A stretch of DNA of 24,050 nt from Casp-actino8 sp046091365 (GTDB lineage: Bacteria; Actinomycetota; Acidimicrobiia; Acidimicrobiales; Ilumatobacteraceae). Positions 15,257-23,274 of this stretch are shown one piece after another (within the stretch, counting starts at the first letter, position 1; each line of letters opens with the position of its first letter). Under the pieces are notes generated by a model. That model saw nothing but the letters and a program-made list of their open reading frames with translations, was not told the DNA's origin and made no database searches. The stretch covers positions 1 to 24,050 of the forward strand of contig JBJTBM010000124.1 of the NCBI GenBank assembly GCA_046091365.1, read 5' to 3'. Position numbers and translations under genes: made by a program.

Positions 15257-16369
15257 TCAGCTGCGGGCGATCAGGTTGCCGAGTCGGGACAGGTGCGCGC
15301 TCGCCGAGCCGAGGACGCTGGCCAACTGGATGCCCCACAGGAAGTAGCGGTGCACCGGGTAGTCGACGTCGGCGCCGATTCCGCCGTGAAGATGCTGGGC
15401 GGCGGTGACCACCTGCTGGGCTCCCTCGCTGGCCCAGTACGCGGCCACGGCCACGTCGCGGCGGGCGTCGAAACCCTCGCTCAGGCGCCACGCGGCGTTG
15501 AGGGCCGTCACGCGCATGGCCTCGGTCGTGATGTAGCCGTCGGCGGCCCGTTGAGTCGTCGCTTGGAAGGCCGACAACGGTTTGCCGAACTGCGTGCGAC
15601 CCGACAAGTGCGTCGCGGTGAGGGCCAAGGACCCCTCGGCGACTCCGACCTGGATGGCGGCCAGAGCCGTGAGCGAGTGCTCGAAGAGCGAACGCAGCGC
15701 TTCGCGTCCGTCGATACCGGCCCCGTGGCCGAGGACCTGCTCGACCGGGATGTCGACGTCGAGATCGACGTGGGCGTGCGGCTCGTGATTGGTGGTATTC
15801 ACCGGAGTACGCGAGACGCCGGGGAGATCGGTGTCGACGAGGACGATCTGCTCGGCGCCGTCGAGCACGACCGGAACGATGAGCAACGAGGCGTGCTGGG
15901 CGAAGGGGACCGCCGGCTTGAAGCCCCGCACCTTGACGCGACCCGACGAGGTGGTGGCGATGACCGCCGGACGCATGACGTCGTTCGCCCCCGACTCGGC
16001 GAGCGCGATCGCCACGACGGTCGCGCCCGTAGCGATACCCGGAAGGCGCGCGGCCTGTTGGGCCTCGTTGCCGAAATCCGACAGGGTGAGCGCGGCGACC
16101 CCGCTCGACCACAGCGGGACCGGTGCCACGTGGCGACCCTGTCCCATGAGCGCGAGCGACAGTTCGACGGCGCCGAAGCCGCTGCCACCGAACGCCTCGG
16201 GCACGCACAGTGCCTGGATTCCGCTGTTGGTCAACTGGTTCCAGAGATCGCGATCGAAGCCGTCGGACTTCTCGACCGCTTTCACACGCTCGACCGTGGC
16301 CTGGCCGCTGAAGATCTGCAGGGCCAGATCCTTGATGACCTGCTGTTCCTCGGAGAGGTCGAAGTTCAT
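15257..16369 (-). CDS. chsE1: Acyl-CoA dehydrogenase subunit ChsE1 (FadE28-like)
   Basis: The protein has 370 residues. MNFDLSEEQQVIKDLALQIF is a typical dehydrogenase N-terminus. The C-terminal half carries GRTQFGKPLSAFQATTQRAADGYI and AAQHLHGGIGADVDYPVHRYFLW, very like mycobacterial FadE28/ChsE1. The catalytic Glu region (YEGT in simple acyl-CoA dehydrogenases) is VLGSASAHLSRL here, so this is likely the non-catalytic, FAD-supporting beta subunit of an alpha2-beta2 enzyme. Candidate alpha partners are the products at 9976-11160 and 17412-18617. The ATG overlaps the chsH2 stop (ATGA), so expression is coupled. Confidence 0.9.
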   Translation of the reverse strand: MNFDLSEEQQVIKDLALQIFSGQATVERVKAVEKSDGFDRDLWNQLTNSGIQALCVPEAFGGSGFGAVELSLALMGQGRHVAPVPLWSSGVAALTLSDFGNEAQQAARLPGIATGATVVAIALAESGANDVMRPAVIATTSSGRVKVRGFKPAVPFAQHASLLIVPVVLDGAEQIVLVDTDLPGVSRTPVNTTNHEPHAHVDLDVDIPVEQVLGHGAGIDGREALRSLFEHSLTALAAIQVGVAEGSLALTATHLSGRTQFGKPLSAFQATTQRAADGYITTEAMRVTALNAAWRLSEGFDARRDVAVAAYWASEGAQQVVTAAQHLHGGIGADVDYPVHRYFLWGIQLASVLGSASAHLSRLGNLIARS

Positions 16370-17415
16370 GATGCGGCTCCGTTCGGGTCGACGATGGCGA
16401 AGGGAAGTTTCGTCTCGGGATCGGTCGCCCGGATCTCGATGCGAACCCGGGCGCCGACGACGAGCGCGGACTCCGGGGTGTCGGCGGTGTTCATGATCAT
16501 GCGCACCGTGTCGTTACCCGGTCGATCGGCGTGTGACGCGCTGGGATCGACATCGACGAGCACGATCGGCAACGGGTAGTCGAAACTCGGCACCTGCGGA
16601 TAGTGGGCGACGACATAACTGTGGATCGTCCCCGCGCGGGGCATCTCGACGCGCTCGTGGGCGAGGGCGTGGCACGACGGACACATCGGTCCGGTCGGGA
16701 AGCGCACACGACCGCACTCGGTGCATGCTTGTGCGCAAAGGCGACCCTCGTTCAGTTCATCGAACCACCACTGGTTGTCGTGAGTCGTGGCCGGGCGAGG
16801 ACGAGGCGGCTTGGGTTTGGCGACCGGAGCCTTGGCCTTGGGTTGGAAGCGGAAGATGCGGAAGAGCATCGAGCCGACCAATTGGTCGTCGGCGTCGTAG
16901 TAGTCCTGACGTGTGCTCACGAAGTGACCGGTGCCGAGGCCGGTGGTCTTTTCGTCGCTGATGCTGTCGATGACGGTGCGCATGGTGAGACGGTCCCCGG
17001 GGCGCAGATACCGCTTGTACGTCTGCTCGCTGTTGGTGCCCACCACGCTCGTGAAACCGCGCGAGAACAACAACGCGTTCATGCGCTCGTAGGGGCCGTC
17101 ACCTCCGCGTTGCGGACCGTCGATGCCGTGCATCACCCACGCTTGCAACATGGTCGGTGGAGCGACGATGCCACCGTGGACGCTGCGAGCGGCCAGTTCG
17201 GCGTCGGTGTAGATCGGGTTTCGGTCCCCGACCGCCTCCACGAGGTGTCGGATCATCGGAGCGTTGACCTCGTCGGGTCCCGGCGTCGGCTCGCCGATCT
17301 CGAGTCCGACGTACGTCTGCAACTCCGCGTGGAAGGCGGCCTTGGCCTCGGGGGTGGAGTCGACGATCACGTCAGCGATCACATCTTTGGAGTTCGACAC
17401 GATGGGCTCTTTCAT
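16366..17415 (-). CDS. chsH2: ChsH2: MaoC-like domain fused to DUF35 zinc-ribbon/OB domain
   Basis: The start at ATG 17415 (MKEPIVSNSK) is chosen because it overlaps the upstream stop in ATGA; an ATG at 17439 is possible but lies inside the upstream gene. The product has 349 residues. Residues about 25-190 form a hot-dog domain with GDRNPIYTD, where Tyr69 replaces the usual catalytic His, so ChsH1 probably supplies catalysis. A Lys/Pro-rich linker (192-210) leads to a DUF35 domain with zinc-ribbon cysteines 231, 234, 245 and 248 (CTECG, CPSCH), then an OB fold (GTIHSYVVAHYPQVP, VDVDPS). In relatives the DUF35 part binds and activates Ltp2. Confidence 0.9.
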   Translation of the reverse strand: MKEPIVSNSKDVIADVIVDSTPEAKAAFHAELQTYVGLEIGEPTPGPDEVNAPMIRHLVEAVGDRNPIYTDAELAARSVHGGIVAPPTMLQAWVMHGIDGPQRGGDGPYERMNALLFSRGFTSVVGTNSEQTYKRYLRPGDRLTMRTVIDSISDEKTTGLGTGHFVSTRQDYYDADDQLVGSMLFRIFRFQPKAKAPVAKPKPPRPRPATTHDNQWWFDELNEGRLCAQACTECGRVRFPTGPMCPSCHALAHERVEMPRAGTIHSYVVAHYPQVPSFDYPLPIVLVDVDPSASHADRPGNDTVRMIMNTADTPESALVVGARVRIEIRATDPETKLPFAIVDPNGAAS

Positions 17416-18617
17416 CCGACCCGACTGAGCGACCGCCACGGTTGGTCTTTGTCGGGTTGTGGTTCACGGGGCAGTCCGAGTCCGCGCTCGGCGATGATGT
17501 TGTGCTGGATCTCGTCGGTGCCTCCACCGATGCGGATCGCGAACTGACTGAGCAGGTGCTGACCCCAACGGTTGTCGTCGCTGGCGTCGTCGCCCCAGAG
17601 CATCGCGTCGGCCCCGATGATGCCGATCGCGGTCTCGGCGCTCAGTCGCCAGTGATTGGCGAAGGCCAGTTTGAGCGTGAGCATCTCGGGTCCGGGCATG
17701 CGCCGTTGGCTCATCGCGGTGCGCAGGCGAAAGCCGAGGTACTTCAGGGTCTCCTGGCGGCCGACCGCCTCGGCGAGCCGTTGGCGCACGTGCGAGTCGC
17801 GGGCGACGCCCCGACGTTGGGCGAGATCGATGAGGTCGGTGGCACTCCACGACCCACCCGAACCGATGAAGTTGCGCTCGTTGGCCAACGTGGTTTGTGC
17901 GACCTTCCAACCCTCGTGGACGCCGCCGAGCACGTTGGAGTTCGGTATGCGCACGTCGGTGAGGAAGGTCTCGTTGAAGTGCTGCACGCCGGTGATCTGG
18001 GTGATGGGGCGGACCTCGATTCCCGGGCTGCGCATGTCGAGGATGAAATAGGTGATGCCGGCGTGCTTGGGCTGATCGGGATCGGTGCGGGCGAGCAGGA
18101 TGGCGTAGTCGGCGTACTGACCGAGGCTGGTCCAGACCTTTTGACCGTTGACCACCCAGTCGTCACCGTCGCGTACGGCACGGGTGCCGAGCGACGCGAG
18201 ATCGCTGCCCGAGCCCGGTTCGCTGAACAGTTGGCACCACACCTCCTCGCCTTTCAGGATCGGGGACAGGTGCGCGGACTGTTGTTCGGGTGTCCCGTGG
18301 GCGATGAGCGTCGGGCCAACCATGCCGATGCTCACCGCGAAGGTCCCGACTGCGACGTCGAACTGCGCCATCTCCTCGTTGAAGATCGCCGCTTGGATCG
18401 CGCTGGCACCCTTGCCGCCGTACTGCGCCGGCCAGGTGATGCCGGCCCAGCCGTGATCGAACAGAACGCGTTGCCAGTCGCGACACGCCTGAACGTGTAC
18501 GGAGAGGTCGCGCGTGTGGTCGAAGATCTCGTCGCTCTTGCGCGCTGCGTGGGCCTCGAGCCAGGCCCGGGCCTCGGCGCGATACGCGGCCTCTTCTGGT
18601 GTGTCACCGATGTGCAT
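17412..18617 (-). CDS. Acyl-CoA dehydrogenase, first gene of the side-chain operon
   Basis: This 401-residue alpha-type acyl-CoA dehydrogenase starts at ATG 18617 (MHIGDTPEEAAYRAEARAWL), the standard N-terminus. An ATG at 18644 adds nine unrelated residues and would bring the start within seven bases of the operator palindrome. Features are WAGITWPAQYGGKGAS, CQLFSEPGSGSDLASLGTRA (FAD/substrate segment), VNGQKVWTSLGQYADYAILLART, TTLANERNF with Glu247 as candidate base, and the C-terminal IGGGTDEIQHNIIAERGLGLPRE. It is less like ChsE2/ChsE4 than the product at 9976, so its substrate is open: an earlier beta-oxidation step or pairing with ChsE1. It leads the operon, 34 bases from the operator palindrome. 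Confidence 0.88.
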   Translation of the reverse strand: MHIGDTPEEAAYRAEARAWLEAHAARKSDEIFDHTRDLSVHVQACRDWQRVLFDHGWAGITWPAQYGGKGASAIQAAIFNEEMAQFDVAVGTFAVSIGMVGPTLIAHGTPEQQSAHLSPILKGEEVWCQLFSEPGSGSDLASLGTRAVRDGDDWVVNGQKVWTSLGQYADYAILLARTDPDQPKHAGITYFILDMRSPGIEVRPITQITGVQHFNETFLTDVRIPNSNVLGGVHEGWKVAQTTLANERNFIGSGGSWSATDLIDLAQRRGVARDSHVRQRLAEAVGRQETLKYLGFRLRTAMSQRRMPGPEMLTLKLAFANHWRLSAETAIGIIGADAMLWGDDASDDNRWGQHLLSQFAIRIGGGTDEIQHNIIAERGLGLPREPQPDKDQPWRSLSRVG

Positions 18618-18650
18618 GCAATCCCCGGGGGTGGTCGCGGACATTCCGCG

Positions 18651-18673
18651 GTTTCTGACAGTCTGTCAGAAAC
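18651..18673. promoter_or_regulatory. Candidate TetR-type operator, site 2: perfect 23-bp palindrome
   Basis: The core TTCTGACAGTCTGTCAGAA is perfectly palindromic around T18662 and extends to 23 bases. It lies in the short gap between the SDR gene end (18688) and the dehydrogenase start (18617), upstream of the seven-gene operon. It shares TGACA-N3-TGTCA with site 3 and TCTGA-N7-TCAGA with site 1. Perfect symmetry and position support a homodimeric repressor site; the regulator is unknown. Confidence 0.65.
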
Positions 18674-18687
18674 GCGCCGACCCCCAC

Positions 18688-19599
18688 CTAGCCGGGGAAG
18701 GCGGCGTCCCCGGTGTAGAACCCGAGGTCGTCACGACTGTGGTGCATCCAGATCGACCCCGACGCGTCGACCACGTCGGCCCAATGAGCCAGCAGGTCCT
18801 CGGGTCCGGCGGACGGGCCACCGCTCCAACCGGCGGTCGTGATGGAGCCGATCAAGGCGGTTCGTCCGGCGCCGGTGGGGAAGAAGTCGCCACTGGTCGG
18901 GGCGAGCTCGTGCAGCAGAACCACCGCGGCCGCCGCGCACAAGTGGGGTGGAAAGTTGTCCTCCATCCACCGCCGGGTGTCGGCGTTGGGGTTGAGGGCC
19001 GCCGAACGGGTGTAACCGATGGGCATCAGCGCGTTCACCTTGATGCCGTGGGCGGCCCCCTCGATGGCGAGCGAGCGAGTGAGTCCGAGCAACCCGGATT
19101 TGGCCATCGAATATGCGGCCATGCCGCTGTTGCCGATCGCGGCACTCGATGCGGTGATGAGCACCCGCCCGTATCTCTGGGCCTTGAGAACGGGCCATGC
19201 GGCTCGACACACGAGGTAGGTGCCCACCATGTGGGTGCTCACGATGGTGTCCACCAGTTCGACCGGGGCGTCCTCGATGAGTCCTCCGGGACCACCACGT
19301 CCGGCGTTGTTCAGCACGAGATGGAGGCCGCCGAAGGTCTCGACGGCGGTACGCACGATGGATTCTGCGCCGAACGGCGTGGCGACGGTGTTGGTGTCGG
19401 CGACCGCCGCCCCTCCGAGCGCCACGATCTCGTCGGCGGTGCCGCGCGCGTGTTCGGCGCTGACGTCGTTCACCACCACCGATGCTCCGCGCGAAGCGAG
19501 CGCGAGGGCGTGCTCGCGACCGAGTCCGCGACCGGCGCCGGTGACGATGGCGATGCGTCCGTCGAATCGGAGCAGATCCTCGGAATTCCCCGCTTCCAT
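18688..19599 (-). CDS. Short-chain dehydrogenase, Hsd4A / MFE-2 N-terminal type
   Basis: This 303-residue SDR starts at ATG 19599. FDGRIAIVTGAGRGLGREHALALASRGASVVVND (about 13-46) is the NAD-binding site with the GAGRGLG turn and the acidic ND. NNAGRGGPGGLIED follows, then TASSAAIGNSGMAAYSMAKSG with the Ser-Tyr-Lys active site. The extra C-terminal region past about residue 235 is typical of the (3R)-hydroxyacyl-CoA dehydrogenase/17-beta-hydroxysteroid dehydrogenase type 4 group. In M. tuberculosis, Hsd4A (Rv3502c) acts on side-chain hydroxyl CoA esters of cholesterol. That makes a steroid or hydroxyacyl-CoA substrate plausible, not proven. It is divergent from the next SDR gene (34 bases). 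Confidence 0.88.
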   Translation of the reverse strand: MEAGNSEDLLRFDGRIAIVTGAGRGLGREHALALASRGASVVVNDVSAEHARGTADEIVALGGAAVADTNTVATPFGAESIVRTAVETFGGLHLVLNNAGRGGPGGLIEDAPVELVDTIVSTHMVGTYLVCRAAWPVLKAQRYGRVLITASSAAIGNSGMAAYSMAKSGLLGLTRSLAIEGAAHGIKVNALMPIGYTRSAALNPNADTRRWMEDNFPPHLCAAAAVVLLHELAPTSGDFFPTGAGRTALIGSITTAGWSGGPSAGPEDLLAHWADVVDASGSIWMHHSRDDLGFYTGDAAFPG

Positions 19600-19633
19600 G
19601 AGTTCACCGTACAGTCTCGTCGGGGAGGTGACC

Positions 19634-20476
19634 ATGACGTCGATGTCGCGCGTGGTGATGGTGACCGGCGCGAGTCGGGGCATCGGTCGCGAGACCGCGC
19701 TCACCCTCGCCCGTCGCGGACATTCATTGGTGCTCACCGCTCGATCCGTCGACGGCGTGGCCCACTTCGAAGGAACGACGCTGGGCGATCCCCTCGCGGG
19801 CGCGCCACTTGCGGGAACGGTGTCCGAGGTGGCCGACGAATGTCGTCGCGAACACGCGCGGATCGGGGCGTCGGCGCGGGTGCTCGCCGTGCCGATGGAT
19901 CTTGCCGAGGCGTCCTCGGTGCGCGCCGCCGCGGGTCGTGCACTGGCGGAGTTCGGTGTCGTCGACACCTTGGTGTCGAACGCGATCTATCAGGGACCGG
20001 GCGTCAACGATCGTTTCGGCGACCTTCCGCTCGATCTCCTGCGCACGGTCGTCGAGGGTGACGCGATCGCACCGCTCATCTTGTTGCAGGAGTTCCTGCC
20101 CGGCATGTTGGCGAGCGGTCGCGGGGTGTACGTGCACCTCACGTCGGGCGCGGCGACTCTGACGCCCCGCCGTCCGGCCGGCGAGGGGGGATGGGGAGTC
20201 GCGTACGCGATGGCCAAGGGGGCCGCGCATCGAGGGGCCGGTGTGTTGCATGTCGAGCATCGCGCCCAAGGGCTTCGCGCCTACAACCTCAACCCCGGCC
20301 ACGTCACGACCGAGGTGATGCGAATGCGCGCCGAGCGCGAGGGACGTGAGCCCACGGGAGACGGCCCGCACGACGTGGCGCGGGTCGTCGACTGGTTGAT
20401 CAAAGGCGGGGCCGAGGTGGAGACGTTGTCGGGCTCGGAGGTCGTGGTGCGCGAGGTCATCGAACGGCTGGCCTGA
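19634..20476 (+). CDS. Short-chain dehydrogenase/reductase
   Basis: This 280-residue SDR starts at ATG 19634, preceded by a GGGGAGG ribosome site at 19622-19628. VVMVTGASRGIGRETALTLARRGHSLVLTARS (about 7-38) is the cofactor site; the Arg after the second strand suggests NADP(H). The NNAG motif is changed to SNAIYQG. YVHLTSGAATLTP and YAMAKGA supply Ser and Tyr-x3-Lys, and YNLNPGHVTTEVM is the post-catalytic loop. An insertion of about 20 residues after the second strand (GVAHFEGTTLGDPLAGAPLA) is unusual. The substrate cannot be read from sequence. The last 20 bases overlap the end of the convergent esterase gene. Confidence 0.88.
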   Translation: MTSMSRVVMVTGASRGIGRETALTLARRGHSLVLTARSVDGVAHFEGTTLGDPLAGAPLAGTVSEVADECRREHARIGASARVLAVPMDLAEASSVRAAAGRALAEFGVVDTLVSNAIYQGPGVNDRFGDLPLDLLRTVVEGDAIAPLILLQEFLPGMLASGRGVYVHLTSGAATLTPRRPAGEGGWGVAYAMAKGAAHRGAGVLHVEHRAQGLRAYNLNPGHVTTEVMRMRAEREGREPTGDGPHDVARVVDWLIKGGAEVETLSGSEVVVREVIERLA

Positions 20477-21425
20477 GGCACTCGCGCAAAAATGCGCTCA
20501 CCGTTGGCGTGAGGACGCTGTCGTCCGGTTCGCCCAGGACGCGGTTCACCTCCGAGTGGCTGTAATCGCCGGCCACCAGCAACTGGGCGTCACCGCCGGC
20601 GGCCACGACCAAGTCGACGAACTCGGTCGCCACCTCTTGTCGACGTGCCGAGCCGCGTGTGACGACGAGGTATCGCGTGGCGGGAGCTCCATCACGTTCG
20701 ATGCGCACCGAAGGAGATGCGTCGGCCAGCACACCGGGGTCGGATCCGAAGGCGTTCTCGATGGCGGACGGATAAGCGGTGGCGCGATCCTCGAGTCGGT
20801 AGCCCTCGGTGTCGTTGGCGACGACGCAGTCGATGGTGTCGTCGTCGAGTCCCCGCGAATCGATGTAGGACGGGTCGGCGGTGACGATGGCCACGGTGTG
20901 GCCGCCAGCGGAGTGCCCCAACAAGGAGATGTACTCGGTGTCGAGGTGCAGTGCGTCGCCGTTGTCGACGATGTAGGCCACCGCGTCGGCGACGTCGTCG
21001 GGATAGTCGGGCCAAGCTCCCTTCCCGTACTTGTTCGCCAATCGGTAGTTGGTGCTCACCAAGGCGTACCCGAGCGAGTGGGCATACGTGACGCGATCGA
21101 AAACCTCGGGATTGGACTTGTCGCCACCCACCCAGGCTCCGCCGTGCACCCACACGAGCACGGGGAACGGACCGCACCCGGCGGGAAGATGCACATCGAA
21201 ACTTGTGAAGCGATCATCGACACCGGGGTATGTGGCGAATACATGATTGGTGGTCGTGGGTTCGGGGTGGTCGCAGGGCACTGTGGTGCTCGTGGTGATG
21301 CTGGTCGTGGTGCTGGTCACCGTGATCGTCGAAACCGATCCCGGGTCGGACCGAGCCTCGTTTCTCACTTCCGATGTACCGCAACCCACCGACAACGCGA
21401 CGGCGACGACCGCGAATCGCCTCAT
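20457..21425 (-). CDS. Lipoprotein alpha/beta-hydrolase (carboxylesterase/HSL-like)
   Basis: The start at ATG 21425 overlaps the upstream LLM stop (ATGA). The product has 322 residues. Residues 1-15 (MRRFAVVAVALSVGC) form a lipoprotein signal with a relaxed lipobox at Cys15. A Ser/Thr-rich linker (about 30-49) follows, typical of actinobacterial surface lipoproteins. The catalytic domain shows the oxyanion motif WVHGGAWVGG (HGG at 94-96), YPDDVADAVAYI and the nucleophile elbow LLGHSAGG with Ser172; a late His in GDYSHSEV is the candidate third residue. It would hydrolyse esters outside the cytoplasmic membrane. The substrate is unknown; the steroid/lipid neighbourhood is suggestive only. Confidence 0.85.
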   Translation of the reverse strand: MRRFAVVAVALSVGCGTSEVRNEARSDPGSVSTITVTSTTTSITTSTTVPCDHPEPTTTNHVFATYPGVDDRFTSFDVHLPAGCGPFPVLVWVHGGAWVGGDKSNPEVFDRVTYAHSLGYALVSTNYRLANKYGKGAWPDYPDDVADAVAYIVDNGDALHLDTEYISLLGHSAGGHTVAIVTADPSYIDSRGLDDDTIDCVVANDTEGYRLEDRATAYPSAIENAFGSDPGVLADASPSVRIERDGAPATRYLVVTRGSARRQEVATEFVDLVVAAGGDAQLLVAGDYSHSEVNRVLGEPDDSVLTPTVSAFLRECLRPAVR

Positions 21426-22459
21426 GACGATGAAGAGCCTCGCAGTTCCGTGACGGCCGATCCGAGCAGGGCGTCGTGCTTGGGGTCCGGCGGGGGTGCG
21501 ACGAGGATCCCGTCGGCGACATCGCCGAACCATTCGTGAGCGACTCGCGGGAGATCGTCGTACGTCGCCTGGGGTACGAGAGTGTCGAGCACCTCGTCGG
21601 TGACGAGCGTCGACAGGTCGGACCATCGGTTCTCGCGGATGAGGGCGCGCAACCGACCAGCCAGTTCGGACCAACCGAACAACTCGAGCGTGCGTTCGTA
21701 CGCCGGGGTGCTGTAGAGAAAAGCGAGCAGTCGTCGGTTGTGTTCGCGACGTTCATCGAGATCAGCGCCGGTGGCACCGAGGATCCATTGTGTCCCCACC
21801 ACGAGTTCGATGGCGCGGGGATCGCGCCCGTTGTCGCGGGCCCCTTCGTCCAGTCCCGGTCGGCACAGTTCGCGCAGATAGCGCGGGTGGCTGTTCGTCG
21901 GATGGGTCACGAAGCCGTCGGCGATTCCGCCCGCGGCGCGGACCAAGCGCTTGTTGACTCCGCCCATCCAGATGTTGGGCCGCACCACGTGTTCGGGCAA
22001 CGGGTCGGGGGTGAAGTTCGGGGTCAGGAGGTCGAGGCGGTAATGAGGCCCCTGGTGGTCGAGCGGTTCCACGCCGTCGAACGCACGCCAACACGCACGT
22101 ACCGCGGCGATGTGATCGACGAGGCGACCGACCGGATCGTCGAAGACCGCGCCGAATCGCCGCTCGACATGGGGTCGAATCTGGGTGCCGAGACCCAACT
22201 GGAATCGACCGTTGGACATCGCGGCCAGGTCCCAGGCGGCGTAGGCGACCGCCATCGGACTGCGCACGAGGGCCAGAGCGACGCTGGTGCGCACCGTCAA
22301 ACGCGTGGTGGCCTGCAACGCCGTCATCGAGGCGAGGAACGGGTCGTGAACCGTCTCGGCCACGTGCAAACCGTCGTAGCCCAGCGACTCGATGCGTCGT
22401 GCGTGGGCGGCGATGTCGGCGATGGGTAGCCGAGGATCCATGCCGGCGTAGACGCGCAC
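21422..22459 (-). CDS. LLM-class (probable F420-dependent) oxidoreductase
   Basis: The start is GTG 22459 (MRVYAGMDPRLPIADIAAHA), one base after the crotonase stop; the product has 345 residues. The luciferase-like TIM barrel is clear from ARRIESLGYDGLHVAETVHDPFL, TVRTSVALALVRSPM, AYAAWDLAAMSNGRFQLGLGTQI, PNIWMGGVNKRLVRAAGGIADGFVTHPT and the C-terminal PRVAHEWFGDVADGILV. It looks like the actinobacterial subgroup with probable F420 use, but cofactor choice cannot be decided by eye. It sits in the operon crotonase, LLM, esterase; its substrate is unknown. Confidence 0.87.
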   Translation of the reverse strand: MRVYAGMDPRLPIADIAAHARRIESLGYDGLHVAETVHDPFLASMTALQATTRLTVRTSVALALVRSPMAVAYAAWDLAAMSNGRFQLGLGTQIRPHVERRFGAVFDDPVGRLVDHIAAVRACWRAFDGVEPLDHQGPHYRLDLLTPNFTPDPLPEHVVRPNIWMGGVNKRLVRAAGGIADGFVTHPTNSHPRYLRELCRPGLDEGARDNGRDPRAIELVVGTQWILGATGADLDERREHNRRLLAFLYSTPAYERTLELFGWSELAGRLRALIRENRWSDLSTLVTDEVLDTLVPQATYDDLPRVAHEWFGDVADGILVAPPPDPKHDALLGSAVTELRGSSSS

Positions 22460-22460
22460 G

Positions 22461-23204
22461 TCAACCTCGACCGAACTCGGCCGCGCGCCGCGCGGCCCAC
22501 GCACGCGCTCGGGCGTTCTCGAGTTCGAAGGCGGCCAGGAGCGACTCGACTTCGTCGTACAGGTCACGGATCGCGGTGATCGCACCGCGATGGTTTCCGG
22601 CGATCCCGGTGGCGACGTCGATCGCCCGGTCCAAAAGGAGATCGTGAGCGACCACCTCGGTGACGAGTCCCCAATCGAGCGCCGTCGAAGCGTCGATGAA
22701 TTCGGCGGTGAGACTCATGCGGCGCGCGCGGCCGGCTCCGATGAGGCGGGGGAGCAGGATCGTCAGACCCCAGCCCGGGATCATCCCGACCTTGGCGTGC
22801 GTGTCGGCGAATCGCGCCCGATCGGAGGCGATCAGGAAATCGCAGGCGAGCGCGATCTCGAATCCACCGGTGACCGCGGCGCCGTTGACGGCACCGATGA
22901 TCGGCACCCGGGTCGGCGGCAGGGCACCCCAATAGCCGGGGTGCGTGTTGGTGCCCTTCTTGTCGCCGCTCGTCACGTCGCGCAGGTCGAAACCGGCACA
23001 AAACGCGGGGTCGGCTCCGGTGAGCACGATGGCGCGCACGGACTCGATCGCATCGGCGTCGGTGATCATCCGGGGCAACTCGCGCGACATCGCGGCGTCG
23101 ATCGAATTGCGTGCCGCGGGGCGATTCAACGTCACCACGGCCACCGTGTCGCCGGCGAGGAGGTCGAGTCGGACGGTGTCTGTCCCTTTCGTGTCGCTCG
23201 ACAT
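22461..23204 (-). CDS. Crotonase-family protein (enoyl-CoA hydratase/isomerase), non-canonical active site
   Basis: This 247-residue crotonase starts at ATG 23204, with an excellent AGGAGG six bases upstream. Crotonase features are VAVVTLNRPAARNSID (about 19-34), the CoA-pocket/oxyanion segments DPAFCAGFDLRD and GAVNGAAVTGGFEIALACDFL, then ARFADTHAKVGMIPGWGLTILLPRLIG. By my alignment to rat enoyl-CoA hydratase, the two catalytic glutamates (144 and 164) become His (in DTHAKVG) and Arg (in RARRMSLT). A standard hydratase mechanism is therefore doubtful, and another crotonase reaction is possible. It leads the minus-strand operon with LLM and esterase genes and shares its upstream region with the SnoaL-like operon. 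Confidence 0.87.
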   Translation of the reverse strand: MSSDTKGTDTVRLDLLAGDTVAVVTLNRPAARNSIDAAMSRELPRMITDADAIESVRAIVLTGADPAFCAGFDLRDVTSGDKKGTNTHPGYWGALPPTRVPIIGAVNGAAVTGGFEIALACDFLIASDRARFADTHAKVGMIPGWGLTILLPRLIGAGRARRMSLTAEFIDASTALDWGLVTEVVAHDLLLDRAIDVATGIAGNHRGAITAIRDLYDEVESLLAAFELENARARAWAARRAAEFGRG

Positions 23205-23217
23205 GTCCGCCTCCTCT

Positions 23218-23274
23218 CGTCGTTGCCGACGTCGCTGTTGACCCTGCGGCGTCGTTGCCGACGTCGCCATTGAC
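23218..23274. repeat. Direct repeat (2 x 25 bp, period 32) in the divergent promoter region
   Basis: CGTCGTTGCCGACGTCGC followed by two variable bases and TTGAC occurs at 23218-23242 and 23250-23274, with 23 of 25 bases identical. Each copy contains the inverted repeat CGTCG-TTGC-CGACG. The second copy runs directly into the operator-like TGACATAGTGTCA. It may be a duplicated regulator site or promoter element. Confidence 0.65.

Noticed and set aside
17442..18842. Plus-strand open frame of 466 codons
   Set aside because: It is antisense to the acyl-CoA dehydrogenase at 17412-18617 and runs through the operator palindrome; low-complexity, Arg/Gly-rich end.
21280..21340. Short repetitive tract (GTGGTGCTGGTC-like) as a possible tandem repeat locus
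   Set aside because: It encodes the Ser/Thr-rich linker of the lipoprotein esterase and is a compositional effect of ACC/ACG codons.
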